Source of the DNA: Castellaniella sp.
Lineage (GTDB): Bacteria > Pseudomonadota > Gammaproteobacteria > Burkholderiales > Burkholderiaceae_B
Reading direction: 5' to 3'
Length of the DNA: 53,654 nucleotides
NCBI RefSeq assembly: GCF_004321985.1
Contig: NZ_SCQN01000007.1
Location: 1-53,654, forward strand
The notes beneath the pieces are model-generated. The model was not told the DNA's origin, searched no databases, and saw only the letters and a list, made by a program, of their open reading frames with translations. The position numbers and the translations under genes are program-made. How positions within the stretch are numbered: the first letter of the stretch is position 1; each line of letters starts with the position of its first letter. Below are positions 37,804-45,984 of this stretch, one piece after another.

Positions 37804-38766
37804 TCACTCCCCCGACACAAACAACTCGGCGGGCGAAAGCCCGGCTGATAACCCGAATATCAGCCGCAGCCGGGCCTTGACCGCCGACAGGCTGCCGGCG
37901 GACACCAGGCCCGACGCCAACAAATGTATTTCTCCGCCTACTCCCCCGTAGGTTGCCCGAAGGACCTGCGCGCTGGCGCAACGACTGGCCAATACCACGG
38001 CCACCCCCCCTGTCGCCGCCTCTACGAGCGCCTCCGCCAGGGGCGGCGAAACGTGCCCTCCGCCAGCTCCCGCAATGACGAGGCCGTCGACCCGATCCTT
38101 GATCGCATTGACCACGAAGCCATCGGACCCGGCCGCGAACCAGAGCAGCTCGACCCGCTTGCAGGGGGCTACGGGACTGGGCAAACGATCCGAAAGCAGC
38201 GGACCGAAGAAGGGCACCGCCCTGCCCTCTATAACCATCCCGACGGGGCCGGCCGGAGGCGAGCCGAACGCAGCCACTCGGGTGCTGTGAACCTTAGCCA
38301 CCCAGCGGGCAAGGTGAATTTCATCCTGATGGACGACGACCGGCCCGTAAGCCGAGAACCGGGGCGTCGCGGCAACTGCGACGGCAGCCGCCAGGTTGGC
38401 GGGGCCATCCTCACCTGGAGAACCAGGCACCCGCATCGCACCGGTCAGGACGACCGGCACCGGGGTTCGTACCAGAAGGGACAGCGCATAGGCAGTTTCT
38501 TCAAGGGTGTCGGTGCCATGTGTGATCACGACTCCGTCGGAGCCGCCTCGGATCTCCTCCTCGACCGCACATGCCAGATCCCACATGCTTGCCGGCGTCA
38601 TGCTGCGGCTGGACAACCGCGACACATTCCGTGCGGAGATCAGGACCTCCCCGCCCGACTGCCGCGCGACAGCCGCCAGGACCTCCGCATCCAGCGCGGG
38701 GACCGCGCCGGTCCCGCTCTGCTTCGTGGAGATCGTCCCCCCCGTGGCGAGAAGGCTAATCCGCAT
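37804..38766 (-). CDS. Asparaginase family protein (type I/II, L-asparaginase fold)
   Basis: A 320-residue member of the AnsA/AnsB family. The first nucleophile Thr11 is in LLATGGTIS; Thr85-Asp86 lie in ITHGTDTLEETA; the conserved Lys follows in ARWVAKVHSTRVAAFGSP. No signal peptide, so cytosolic. In this operon it may hydrolyse a half-amide or acyl amide made by the imidase/hydantoinase rather than asparagine itself. It overlaps the MmgE/PrpD gene by 11 bases. Confidence 0.88.
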   Translation of the reverse strand: MRISLLATGGTISTKQSGTGAVPALDAEVLAAVARQSGGEVLISARNVSRLSSRSMTPASMWDLACAVEEEIRGGSDGVVITHGTDTLEETAYALSLLVRTPVPVVLTGAMRVPGSPGEDGPANLAAAVAVAATPRFSAYGPVVVHQDEIHLARWVAKVHSTRVAAFGSPPAGPVGMVIEGRAVPFFGPLLSDRLPSPVAPCKRVELLWFAAGSDGFVVNAIKDRVDGLVIAGAGGGHVSPPLAEALVEAATGGVAVVLASRCASAQVLRATYGGVGGEIHLLASGLVSAGSLSAVKARLRLIFGLSAGLSPAELFVSGE

Positions 38767-40093
38767 GGCTGCCCGCCTCCTGAAACAGGCGGGAACAATC
38801 CGGAACCCGGGACAAGTCGGCCAGCCGGTCCCACCAGGCCTTCGCCAGTGAATTGTCGTCGACGAGTTCGAAGAACTTTTGCCTGACCTCGGCCTCGGTC
38901 AGAGGATCGAGATAATGCCCATGGGGATTGTCGACCTGCGCCGTATAGGTTCTACCGCCCGAAGCGAGCACGGTAATGCGCGCCGGCGAGGCATCCGGCC
39001 ACTTTGCTTCCAGATCGTCGGTGACCTGCACGTCGATGCGTTCGGCAAGCTGCGCCGTCTCTGGCTCGAAGTGGAAGCTGTCCGCCCCCATCCCGCGACG
39101 CAGCACGGCGGCAGCCACCACGTACGGCAATGAGAACCGCGCAGACAAGTCATTGGGTTCCGCCTGTCGGTTGAGCTTCATGTTGTTGCTCACGGTTTCC
39201 ACCTGGATGCGCTCTATGTGCGCCAGATCGATCAGCGGTAATTTTCTGACGGCGTCGACGGCAGCATGGCTAAGGGCGCAGGCGCTATGCATCTTGAAGT
39301 AATTCCGGGTCACGCCCAACACCGAATAATCCAGCGGAGCCACCAGCGCATCGCGATCGACCAAGGTGCCCGCCAGCTTCCCGAACGACAGTTCCAGGCT
39401 GGTAGGCGAGCCGGTAAAGCCCGCCTCGGCGAGCGTCGACGATCTCACCGCCAACTCGGCGGCGGCACCCATCCAGGTATTCCTGGCCGTTGCACCTTCG
39501 AAGCAGGCGTCCCAGATCGACAGGATCGGGCTCGTCGCCGCAATCCGGGCCGCCTCAATGGGATCCCTGTCCAGCACCATGGCGACGGCGACGGCGCCGC
39601 CGACCGCCCCGAAGTGCCCGTGCGGATGCGTGGGATACGTGAGGCGGTACGCTGTGAACAATCGCGCGGTCACCTCATACCCCGCGATCACCGCGCGCAG
39701 CAGCGTCTGTCCATGGGCTTTTTCCGCTTCCGCCACCGCCACCGCCGGAATCACGACCTGCATCCCGGGGTGCCCGGTGGGGCGCATTCCCTCATCGAGC
39801 TCGACGAAGCTTCCCGCCGTGGCATTCAGGAATGCCGCCCATTCCGGGTCCGCCCGGACCATGGAGGGGCTGAACACGGTGGCGCCATAGCGCGGCCCTT
39901 CCGCCGTCCTCCCCCGATTGCGTTCGAGGCCACTCAGGCGAACCATCGGTTCCTGGCGCGCACCGGCGCGGCTGACCCCGATCGTATCCGCAATGATGTG
40001 TCCGGCACGCTTGAGCGACGCGTCCGGAACGCGAGCCAGATTGACGCCCGCCGCAATACTGACCGCCTGATCCAAAAGTGAAATGACCGACAC
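38756..40093 (-). CDS. MmgE/PrpD family protein
   Basis: A 445-residue protein of the 2-methylcitrate dehydratase/iminodisuccinate epimerase superfamily. ADTIGVSRAG, AGSFVELDEGMRPTGHPGMQ, AVIAGYEVTARLFTAYRLTY and THPHGHFGAVGGA are family features. Members dehydrate or epimerise small polar acids; the reaction here is unknown. I chose a GTG start (40093) because AGGGAGG lies five bases upstream; ATGs at 40108 and 40111 have no ribosome site. It overlaps the asparaginase gene and is 48 bases after livF. Confidence 0.85.
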   Translation of the reverse strand: MSVISLLDQAVSIAAGVNLARVPDASLKRAGHIIADTIGVSRAGARQEPMVRLSGLERNRGRTAEGPRYGATVFSPSMVRADPEWAAFLNATAGSFVELDEGMRPTGHPGMQVVIPAVAVAEAEKAHGQTLLRAVIAGYEVTARLFTAYRLTYPTHPHGHFGAVGGAVAVAMVLDRDPIEAARIAATSPILSIWDACFEGATARNTWMGAAAELAVRSSTLAEAGFTGSPTSLELSFGKLAGTLVDRDALVAPLDYSVLGVTRNYFKMHSACALSHAAVDAVRKLPLIDLAHIERIQVETVSNNMKLNRQAEPNDLSARFSLPYVVAAAVLRRGMGADSFHFEPETAQLAERIDVQVTDDLEAKWPDASPARITVLASGGRTYTAQVDNPHGHYLDPLTEAEVRQKFFELVDDNSLAKAWWDRLADLSRVPDCSRLFQEAGSHAD

Positions 40094-40098
40094 GCCAA

Positions 40099-40105
40099 CC
40101 TCCCT
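40099..40105 (-). promoter_or_regulatory. Ribosome binding site deciding the MmgE/PrpD start
   Basis: AGGGAGG on the minus strand, five bases before the GTG at 40093. The in-frame ATGs at 40108 and 40111 lie upstream of or over this site and have none of their own. Confidence 0.65.
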
Positions 40106-40141
40106 CATCATCAAGAAACCCAGCCACCCCGGAAGTGCGCT

Positions 40142-40849
40142 TCAAATCCCCAGATAGGCGCGCCTGATCTCCTCCTTGTTGCGAAGTTCCTCAGACAGCC
40201 CGCTCAGGATGATCCTGCCCCGCTCCATCACATAGGCCCGTGTGGAATACTTCAGTGCCGAGGTCGTGTTCTGTTCGACCAGAAGCACGCTGGTCCCCAG
40301 CTTGTGGACCTGCTTGAGCTGTTCATACATCTCGTTGACCAGCTTCGGCGCCAGGCCCTGTGACGGTTCGTCGAGCATGATCAGTTTCGGTCCCAGCATC
40401 AGCGCCCGTCCTACGGCAACCATTTGCTGCTCACCCCCCGACAGCGTGCCCGCCAACTGCGAGGAGCGCTCCTTGAGCCGCGGGAACAAGTCGTAGATCA
40501 GGCTCAACCTTTGCGACCGCTGATCATGATCCTTGACCAGCCAGGCCCCGATCATGAGATTGTCGAACACGCTCAGGCCGGGGAATATCTGCCGGCCCTC
40601 CGGGACGTGCGCGATTCTGCATTCGGGAATCTTGTGTGCAGGCATCTTCGTGAGCAGGTTGCCGTCAAATGAAATCGTTCCTCCGAAGACCTGCACCGTG
40701 CCGGAAATCGCCTTCAGGAGCGTCGACTTCCCGGCTCCGTTCGCGCCCACCACCGCCACGTAATCGCCGTCCTCGACCTTGAGGGAAATGCCATGCAGGG
40801 CTTCGATCTTTCCATAGCCAGCGTGCAACTCATTGATCTCCAGGCCCAT
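40142..40849 (-). CDS. livF: Branched-chain-amino-acid-type ABC transporter, ATP-binding protein LivF
   Basis: A 235-residue ATPase: Walker A GANGAGKSTLL, signature LSGGEQQMVAVGRALM, Walker B LIMLDEPSQGL, His-loop region VLLVEQNTTSALKYS, as in LivF (VEQN is the LivF form). All motifs are intact. It abuts livG (TGAATG). Together with the other Liv genes it forms one importer. Confidence 0.93.
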   Translation of the reverse strand: MGLEINELHAGYGKIEALHGISLKVEDGDYVAVVGANGAGKSTLLKAISGTVQVFGGTISFDGNLLTKMPAHKIPECRIAHVPEGRQIFPGLSVFDNLMIGAWLVKDHDQRSQRLSLIYDLFPRLKERSSQLAGTLSGGEQQMVAVGRALMLGPKLIMLDEPSQGLAPKLVNEMYEQLKQVHKLGTSVLLVEQNTTSALKYSTRAYVMERGRIILSGLSEELRNKEEIRRAYLGI

Positions 40850-41572
40850 TCACTCCACTCCCAGGTAAGCTTCAATCACCTGCTTATGGCGGCTCACCTC
40901 TTCAGGTTTGCCCACCGTCAGGACCGAACCGTAGTCAAGCGCAAGGATCCGCGATGAAATTTTCATCAACGCGCGCATATTGTGCTCGATGACCATCAGG
41001 CTCACGCCGCGTTCCCGGTTGATGCGCACCAGCCTGTCCAGAATGTCGTCCACCTCGATTTCGTTCAGGCCTGCCATGACTTCATCAACCAGGAGCACCT
41101 GGGGATGCAGCATCATGGCGCGCGCCAATTCCAGCAAGGACCGCTGGGCCAGGGGGAGATCCTGGGCCAAGGTGTCGGCATGCCCTTCCAACCCCCAGAA
41201 CTCGAGCTCTTCCTGCGCCGCCGCACGAGCTGCGGACACGGATTTCGCGGTCAGCAATGCCGCTACCGCCACGTTATCCCGCGCCGTCATTTCACCGAAT
41301 ACCTGAACGCTTTGCGAGGTCTTGGCGATACCCAGCTCCGCAATCCGATGGGTGGGCAGCCCGACGATATTCCTGTCCCTGAACCAGATGGCGCCGGAGA
41401 CCGGCGGCACCAGGCTGACGATCGCATTGAACAACGTCGACTTTCCAGCGCCATTCGGTCCGATGATGCCCAGAATCTCGCCCTCGATCAGTTCGAAGCT
41501 CACTCGTTTCAGGGCGTGCAGGCCGGAGAAGCGCTGGTCGACGTTCTCCACCTTGAGGATGGGCTGACTCAT
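40850..41572 (-). CDS. livG: Branched-chain-amino-acid-type ABC transporter, ATP-binding protein LivG
   Basis: A 240-residue ATPase: Walker A GPNGAGKSTLF, Walker B VLLVDEVMAGLN and His-loop VIEHNMRALM, all LivG-like. The signature is atypical: LPLAQRSLLELARAM replaces the usual LSYGQQRRLEIARAL, and Pro after the catalytic Glu is Val. Activity is still expected, as LivG variants differ here. Its start overlaps the livM stop by four bases. Confidence 0.9.
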   Translation of the reverse strand: MSQPILKVENVDQRFSGLHALKRVSFELIEGEILGIIGPNGAGKSTLFNAIVSLVPPVSGAIWFRDRNIVGLPTHRIAELGIAKTSQSVQVFGEMTARDNVAVAALLTAKSVSAARAAAQEELEFWGLEGHADTLAQDLPLAQRSLLELARAMMLHPQVLLVDEVMAGLNEIEVDDILDRLVRINRERGVSLMVIEHNMRALMKISSRILALDYGSVLTVGKPEEVSRHKQVIEAYLGVE

Positions 41573-42573
41573 TTCTCCACCCTCCGTTCAAGACGCTGGA
41601 ATCCCGCATGAAGCAAGCCTCCCAGGCCCCGCGGCTGAAAGATGACCAGCAAGAGAAGAATGACCCCATACGCCAGCGGCCCCAACGCTGCCAGATTGCC
41701 GCTCAACTGCAGCGAGGCATATTCGTTGATCGGAATCAGAATGGCCGCTCCAAGCAACGGCCCCCACCAGAACTGCAACCCACCCACGATGGCAAACAGC
41801 ACCAGATTCAACGTGGTGTCCCAGGAAAACGCCGTACGCGGATCGACATACTGAAGAAAGGCGCCGTACAAAGAGCCTGCGACGGCAACAATGGCGGCAC
41901 TGATGAGCAACGTCGTCATCTTCGACTGGAACTGGTTTACACCAGCCAGAGTAGAGGCCTCCGGATTCGACCGGATGGCGGCCAGGCGCATCCCCAGCGC
42001 CGAGAAGCGGACCATCCGCGCAATCACCAGCGCAACGACCAGAAAGACTGCCGCCACGTAGAAGAAAGGCTCCGGCGTATCGAACTGGAGCGTCGACAAC
42101 CCGGATGGGAGGATTGGGACGGAGATCCCTCTAGCGCCACCCGTCAAGCTGTCCCAGCCACTGGCGATCAGTTCGGATACGGGTAGAAGCGCCAGCGTGG
42201 CAAGGGCGAAATAGTGGCCGGACAACTGAAAGCTCGGCCACCCGATCAGCGCGGCGACCACAATCGACAACACCACCGCCACCGGAATGGCGAGCCAGGG
42301 GCTGAAGTGCAATGAGGACTGGAAGATCGCAACGGTATACATCCCGATTCCGAAGAACGTGATGTGGCCGAGCGAGATCTGATTCGCATAGCCGCCGAGA
42401 AGATTCCAGCCGACGGATGCGCCACCCAGCAGGCAGACGAGCACGGCGAGTCTCAGGTCGTATTCGCTGGTCAGATACACCGGAACCGTGAACAGGACGG
42501 CAAGGAGGACGATCCATCCGATGACTGCCGGAATACGGGAATTCACGGTACGAGTAGTCATATGCGTAGCCAT
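41569..42573 (-). CDS. livM: Branched-chain-amino-acid-type ABC transporter permease LivM
   Basis: A 334-residue integral membrane protein with about nine to ten helices. GWNLLGGYANQISLGHITFF and GMRLAAIRSNPEASTLAGVN (the cytosolic coupling loop) are characteristic of LivM. The ATG shares one base with the livH stop (TGATG); a second ATG (42561) is in frame. Confidence 0.92.
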   Translation of the reverse strand: MATHMTTRTVNSRIPAVIGWIVLLAVLFTVPVYLTSEYDLRLAVLVCLLGGASVGWNLLGGYANQISLGHITFFGIGMYTVAIFQSSLHFSPWLAIPVAVVLSIVVAALIGWPSFQLSGHYFALATLALLPVSELIASGWDSLTGGARGISVPILPSGLSTLQFDTPEPFFYVAAVFLVVALVIARMVRFSALGMRLAAIRSNPEASTLAGVNQFQSKMTTLLISAAIVAVAGSLYGAFLQYVDPRTAFSWDTTLNLVLFAIVGGLQFWWGPLLGAAILIPINEYASLQLSGNLAALGPLAYGVILLLLVIFQPRGLGGLLHAGFQRLERRVEK

Positions 42574-43454
42574 CAGCGTTGCCCCCCGCGACGAATGCGC
42601 TGCAGCACACCCCCCGGAATGAGCACCAGGGCAAAGAAGAACACGACAAACACCGGAAGATTCTGGATCTCGATCGGCAACACCAAGGTCGACATCGACT
42701 GGATCACCCCCACCACCAGGCCTGCAATGATGGCCCCTCGGACTGAACCCAACCCGCCCAGAACGACGACAGTGAACATGATGAGAATGAACTGCTGGCC
42801 TATGTACGGGTAAGTCAGCGTGTATGGCAATATCACGGCCCCCGCTATCATGGTCAATGCGGAACCTATTCCGAAGGCGAGCATGTACATCCAGCGAGGA
42901 TTGATACCCATCAACTGAACCGCTGACCGGTTCTGGGATGTGGCGCGCATGGCCTTCCCGTAGCGGGTCTTGTTCAGGAACAGGCTCAAAACGATCGCCA
43001 TGATCAACGCACAAACGGCCGCATACACGAAGCTGGCTGAGAACGACAGGCCCAACACATTGAAAGTCTGGCTCTGGTAGGACGTGGTCACGCTGAGAAA
43101 ATTGTTCCCGGCGATGAGGGCGACCCCATTGGCCAGCACCAGGCCCAGGCCGACCGTCGCAATGATCTGGGCGGACTGCGGCGCCTTGATGATGGGCTCT
43201 ATGACCAGGCGCTCACTGAGCATGCCGAACAGAAAGCCGACGACTCCGACGAGCGGAGCAACGGTGAGCGGGTCGAGTTGCAGAAACTTGCTCAAGAAAT
43301 AGGCGGCCATCATGCCTATCATCAGATACTCGCCTTGGGCGAAATTGACGATATTCATGACACCGAACATGAGCGTCAATCCGACCGAGATCAGCCCATA
43401 GACGCTTCCTATGAGGACCCCGTTCGCAACGGACTGCAAGATGAGATGCAGCAT
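42573..43454 (-). CDS. livH: Branched-chain-amino-acid-type ABC transporter permease LivH
   Basis: A 293-residue permease: GVLIGSVYGLISVGLTLMFG, VNFAQGEYLMIGMMAAYF, KTRYGKAMRATSQNRSAVQL and the coupling loop are LivH features. It lies 137 bases after livK, separated by repeated and hairpin sequences, and continues into livM. Confidence 0.92.
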   Translation of the reverse strand: MLHLILQSVANGVLIGSVYGLISVGLTLMFGVMNIVNFAQGEYLMIGMMAAYFLSKFLQLDPLTVAPLVGVVGFLFGMLSERLVIEPIIKAPQSAQIIATVGLGLVLANGVALIAGNNFLSVTTSYQSQTFNVLGLSFSASFVYAAVCALIMAIVLSLFLNKTRYGKAMRATSQNRSAVQLMGINPRWMYMLAFGIGSALTMIAGAVILPYTLTYPYIGQQFILIMFTVVVLGGLGSVRGAIIAGLVVGVIQSMSTLVLPIEIQNLPVFVVFFFALVLIPGGVLQRIRRGGQR

Positions 43455-43493
43455 ATCTTCTGGTTATCCTATGGTCGAACCTTCGACAATCGG

Positions 43494-43569
43494 CGATGAA
43501 TTTCGGCGATGAATCTCGTCTCTATTCATCGAGGCGGTCCCGCCGGGGCCCGATCGAGCAGCCCGGCGG
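43494..43569. repeat. Repeat cluster and hairpins between livK and livH
   Basis: The octamer CGATGAAT occurs at 43494-43501 and 43507-43514, and in inverted form (ATTCATCG) at 43524-43531, so the second and third copies form a perfect 8-base hairpin. A second perfect hairpin with arms CCGCCGGG (43540-43547) and CCCGGCGG (43562-43569) lies between it and the livK end. Placed after a binding-protein gene, such hairpins often protect the upstream mRNA and raise its level over the permease genes. Confidence 0.7.
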
Positions 43570-43591
43570 ATGACAGACCGATCGTGCGGAC

Positions 43592-44851
43592 TCAGTTCTT
43601 CGCGGCCGCTGGCCACTCAGGCTTGCCCTTGACCAGATTTCCCGGCCAGACCCCGACAAGCTTTTCGTTCTGCCACTGCACCATCAACGGCGCTGCATGG
43701 ATGTTGACGCCGGACGCATCGAATTCGACCACACCCCCGGGCATGGACCCCGCGGCGCTCCGGTTGAACTTGCCCTTGTGAAGGGTCTGGGCCAGTTCAA
43801 CCGGATTGGTCGTCGGATGCTCTTCCAGGGCCTGGGCAATCACGAATACGGCGGCTGCGTTGTCATGCGCCTCCTGGGGCATGAACATGCCGTATTTCTT
43901 CTGATAGGCTTCACCAATGGCGCCGTAATCATCCGGATTGGAAGTCGTGACGCTGAATACCCCATTTACCGTCGAACCCAGCACCTTCAGGAAATCCGGA
44001 GTCACGTACCCTCCTGTTCCACCGAACATCGGCAGGGTGCTGCCCGATGACTTCAAGGCGCGCATCAGCAACACGCCGTCGGTGACATAAGCAATGGAGA
44101 AAACGCTGTCCGCCCCCGAAGCCTTGATTTTGGCGACGACAGGATTCGCGTCGGTAATCTCGGGGGAATAGCCTTCGTACAGTGCGACATCGACACCGCT
44201 TTCCTGAGCCTGTTTCTTCAGAGCTGCGGCCTGGCTCGCACCGTACGCGTTATTCGCATACACGATGGCGACCTTCTTGAGCGGATGGCCATTGGCCTTT
44301 GCTACCTCCGAGGCATAGCGGAACTGGGCCGTGCCCATCTTCGACGCTGCGGCCGGCAGCTGGAAGAAGAATTTATAGCCCTGGTGGGTCAGGGTATCCG
44401 CGAACGATGTACTGAGCAGCGGGATTCGCGCCCGTTCCGTCACGCGCGCAATCGTCTCCGTGAGCCCGCTGGCATAGGCCCCGACCATGGCCAAGGGCTT
44501 TTTATTCTTGGAGAGGAAGTTGATCGCCGCGGACGCCGCCTTGGCCGGATCGCTGGTCGCATCGGCAACCGTCAGTTCCAGCTTCGCGCCGCCCATCGAC
44601 TTGATGCCGCCAGCCGCATTGATTTCTTCCACCGCCAGCTGGATCCCGCGAAGCGAGTTCTCGCCGTTCTGTGCGGTGGCCCCGGTAAGCGGCAAGATCG
44701 TCCCGAGGGTAATGCTTTTCGCTTGGGCCGAGCTACTCGCAGCCACGCTGGCAGCCGAATAGCCCATCAGCCCGGCCATGGCTACGATACTGGCCGCCGC
44801 AATTTTCAGCCTGTGCCCAAAATCGTCATACGTTCCGAATCTGGTTGTCAT
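43592..44851 (-). CDS. livK: Branched-chain-amino-acid-type ABC transporter substrate-binding protein LivK
   Basis: A 419-residue periplasmic binding protein. After a signal peptide (about 1-41, cut near VAA-SSSAQ), a type I binding fold follows: ITLGTILPLTGATAQNGENS, AVEEINAAGGIK, and later VAIVYANNAYGASQAAALKK. Substrate selectivity in this family cannot be told from sequence; here the neighbours suggest a cyclic ureide, imide or related N-acyl amino acid. AAGGAG eight bases before the ATG supports the start. Confidence 0.92.
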   Translation of the reverse strand: MTTRFGTYDDFGHRLKIAAASIVAMAGLMGYSAASVAASSSAQAKSITLGTILPLTGATAQNGENSLRGIQLAVEEINAAGGIKSMGGAKLELTVADATSDPAKAASAAINFLSKNKKPLAMVGAYASGLTETIARVTERARIPLLSTSFADTLTHQGYKFFFQLPAAASKMGTAQFRYASEVAKANGHPLKKVAIVYANNAYGASQAAALKKQAQESGVDVALYEGYSPEITDANPVVAKIKASGADSVFSIAYVTDGVLLMRALKSSGSTLPMFGGTGGYVTPDFLKVLGSTVNGVFSVTTSNPDDYGAIGEAYQKKYGMFMPQEAHDNAAAVFVIAQALEEHPTTNPVELAQTLHKGKFNRSAAGSMPGGVVEFDASGVNIHAAPLMVQWQNEKLVGVWPGNLVKGKPEWPAAAKN

Positions 44852-44959
44852 GATCCTGTCTCCTTTTTCATGCGAAAACCATCTTGATTGGATTGAATGC
44901 AATACTGCAATTTCCGCCGAGCCTCGATCGGCACATGTCGGCCGCTCGTGTACCGCAGG

Positions 44960-45916
44960 TCAGTGCGACAGCCGGATTCCCAGGCCCCGCTTCCGAGCCT
45001 GTTCTACGACGGCTGCGCCACACACGAGATCCTGCACGGCCAGCCCCTGGGATTCGAAAATGGTAATTTCGTCGCTGCGCAAACGACCCGGCATCCTGCC
45101 CAGGAGCAAGTCGCCCAGGGCCCCGATCCGAGACACATCCCACTGGTTCACAAGAAGATCACCGCACTCCTTCGCGGCCACCTCGAGGTCGTCGACGAGG
45201 ACCAGGCCGGCTCGTTCGAGAACCTCCTTGCCGATTTCTCTTTTTTTCGGATCATTCGACCCGATAGCATTGATATGCGTGCCGGGCCGCAACCACTCCG
45301 CCTCGAACAAAGGCGTCGCGCTATTGGTCGCCGTCACGATGACGTCGGCGGAGGATGCCGCCGACTTCGAATCGGCCGGCGAAAACCGCACACCGCCATG
45401 AGTGTCTGCCAGCCGCTGGATGAATGCATCCCGCCGCTGAGGATCCCGCCCCACCACCCGGACATCGGCAATCGTCGTCACAGAGTCCAGCAAGGCCCTG
45501 ACCTGGTATTCGGCCTGGAAGCCAGTCCCATAGACGGAAAGCACGACGGGATTCTCGTTGGCCATTGCACGGGTGGCAATCACCGTGGCCGCACCAGTAC
45601 GTATCTGACCCAGGCGATTCGCCTCCAGGAGCGCCACCATCTCGCCCGTCCCCATCGAATACAACATCAGTGCGAGAGCCGCTCCTCGGGTCACGCCGCG
45701 CCCCGCGGTCACGTAACTTTTGACGCCCATCATCCCGATGGCGGGCGCGCATGCCCACATGATGTTCATGACGGAGGAATCAGCAGCCATCCGCACCCTG
45801 ACCGCATTCGTCGCTTCGCCGCGCGCCAGGCTACGAAACGCCGCATCCACGCAGCGGACCGCTTCCGCAATGGACAACTGGCTCGCAACCACCTCGTCGT
45901 TCAGGTAAACCGCCAT
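44960..45916 (-). CDS. Ornithine cyclodeaminase / mu-crystallin family protein
   Basis: A 318-residue NAD(P)-dependent protein. MGVKSYVTAGRGVTRGAALA, LEANRLGQIRTGAATVIATR and VLSVYGTGFQAEYQVRALLD (Rossmann) are family motifs; SVYGTGFQAEYQ has Tyr and Thr where GAGAQA is usual. Members include ornithine cyclodeaminase, alanine dehydrogenase and ketimine reductases. In this operon it is more likely an amino-acid dehydrogenase or imine reductase acting on the released amino acid than a true ornithine enzyme. Confidence 0.85.
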   Translation of the reverse strand: MAVYLNDEVVASQLSIAEAVRCVDAAFRSLARGEATNAVRVRMAADSSVMNIMWACAPAIGMMGVKSYVTAGRGVTRGAALALMLYSMGTGEMVALLEANRLGQIRTGAATVIATRAMANENPVVLSVYGTGFQAEYQVRALLDSVTTIADVRVVGRDPQRRDAFIQRLADTHGGVRFSPADSKSAASSADVIVTATNSATPLFEAEWLRPGTHINAIGSNDPKKREIGKEVLERAGLVLVDDLEVAAKECGDLLVNQWDVSRIGALGDLLLGRMPGRLRSDEITIFESQGLAVQDLVCGAAVVEQARKRGLGIRLSH

Positions 45917-45984
45917 TCCACGACCCTCGTTCAGAGAGATACTGCACGAATGGGACAACACGAAAATTCGGAAAGCACGCCGCC

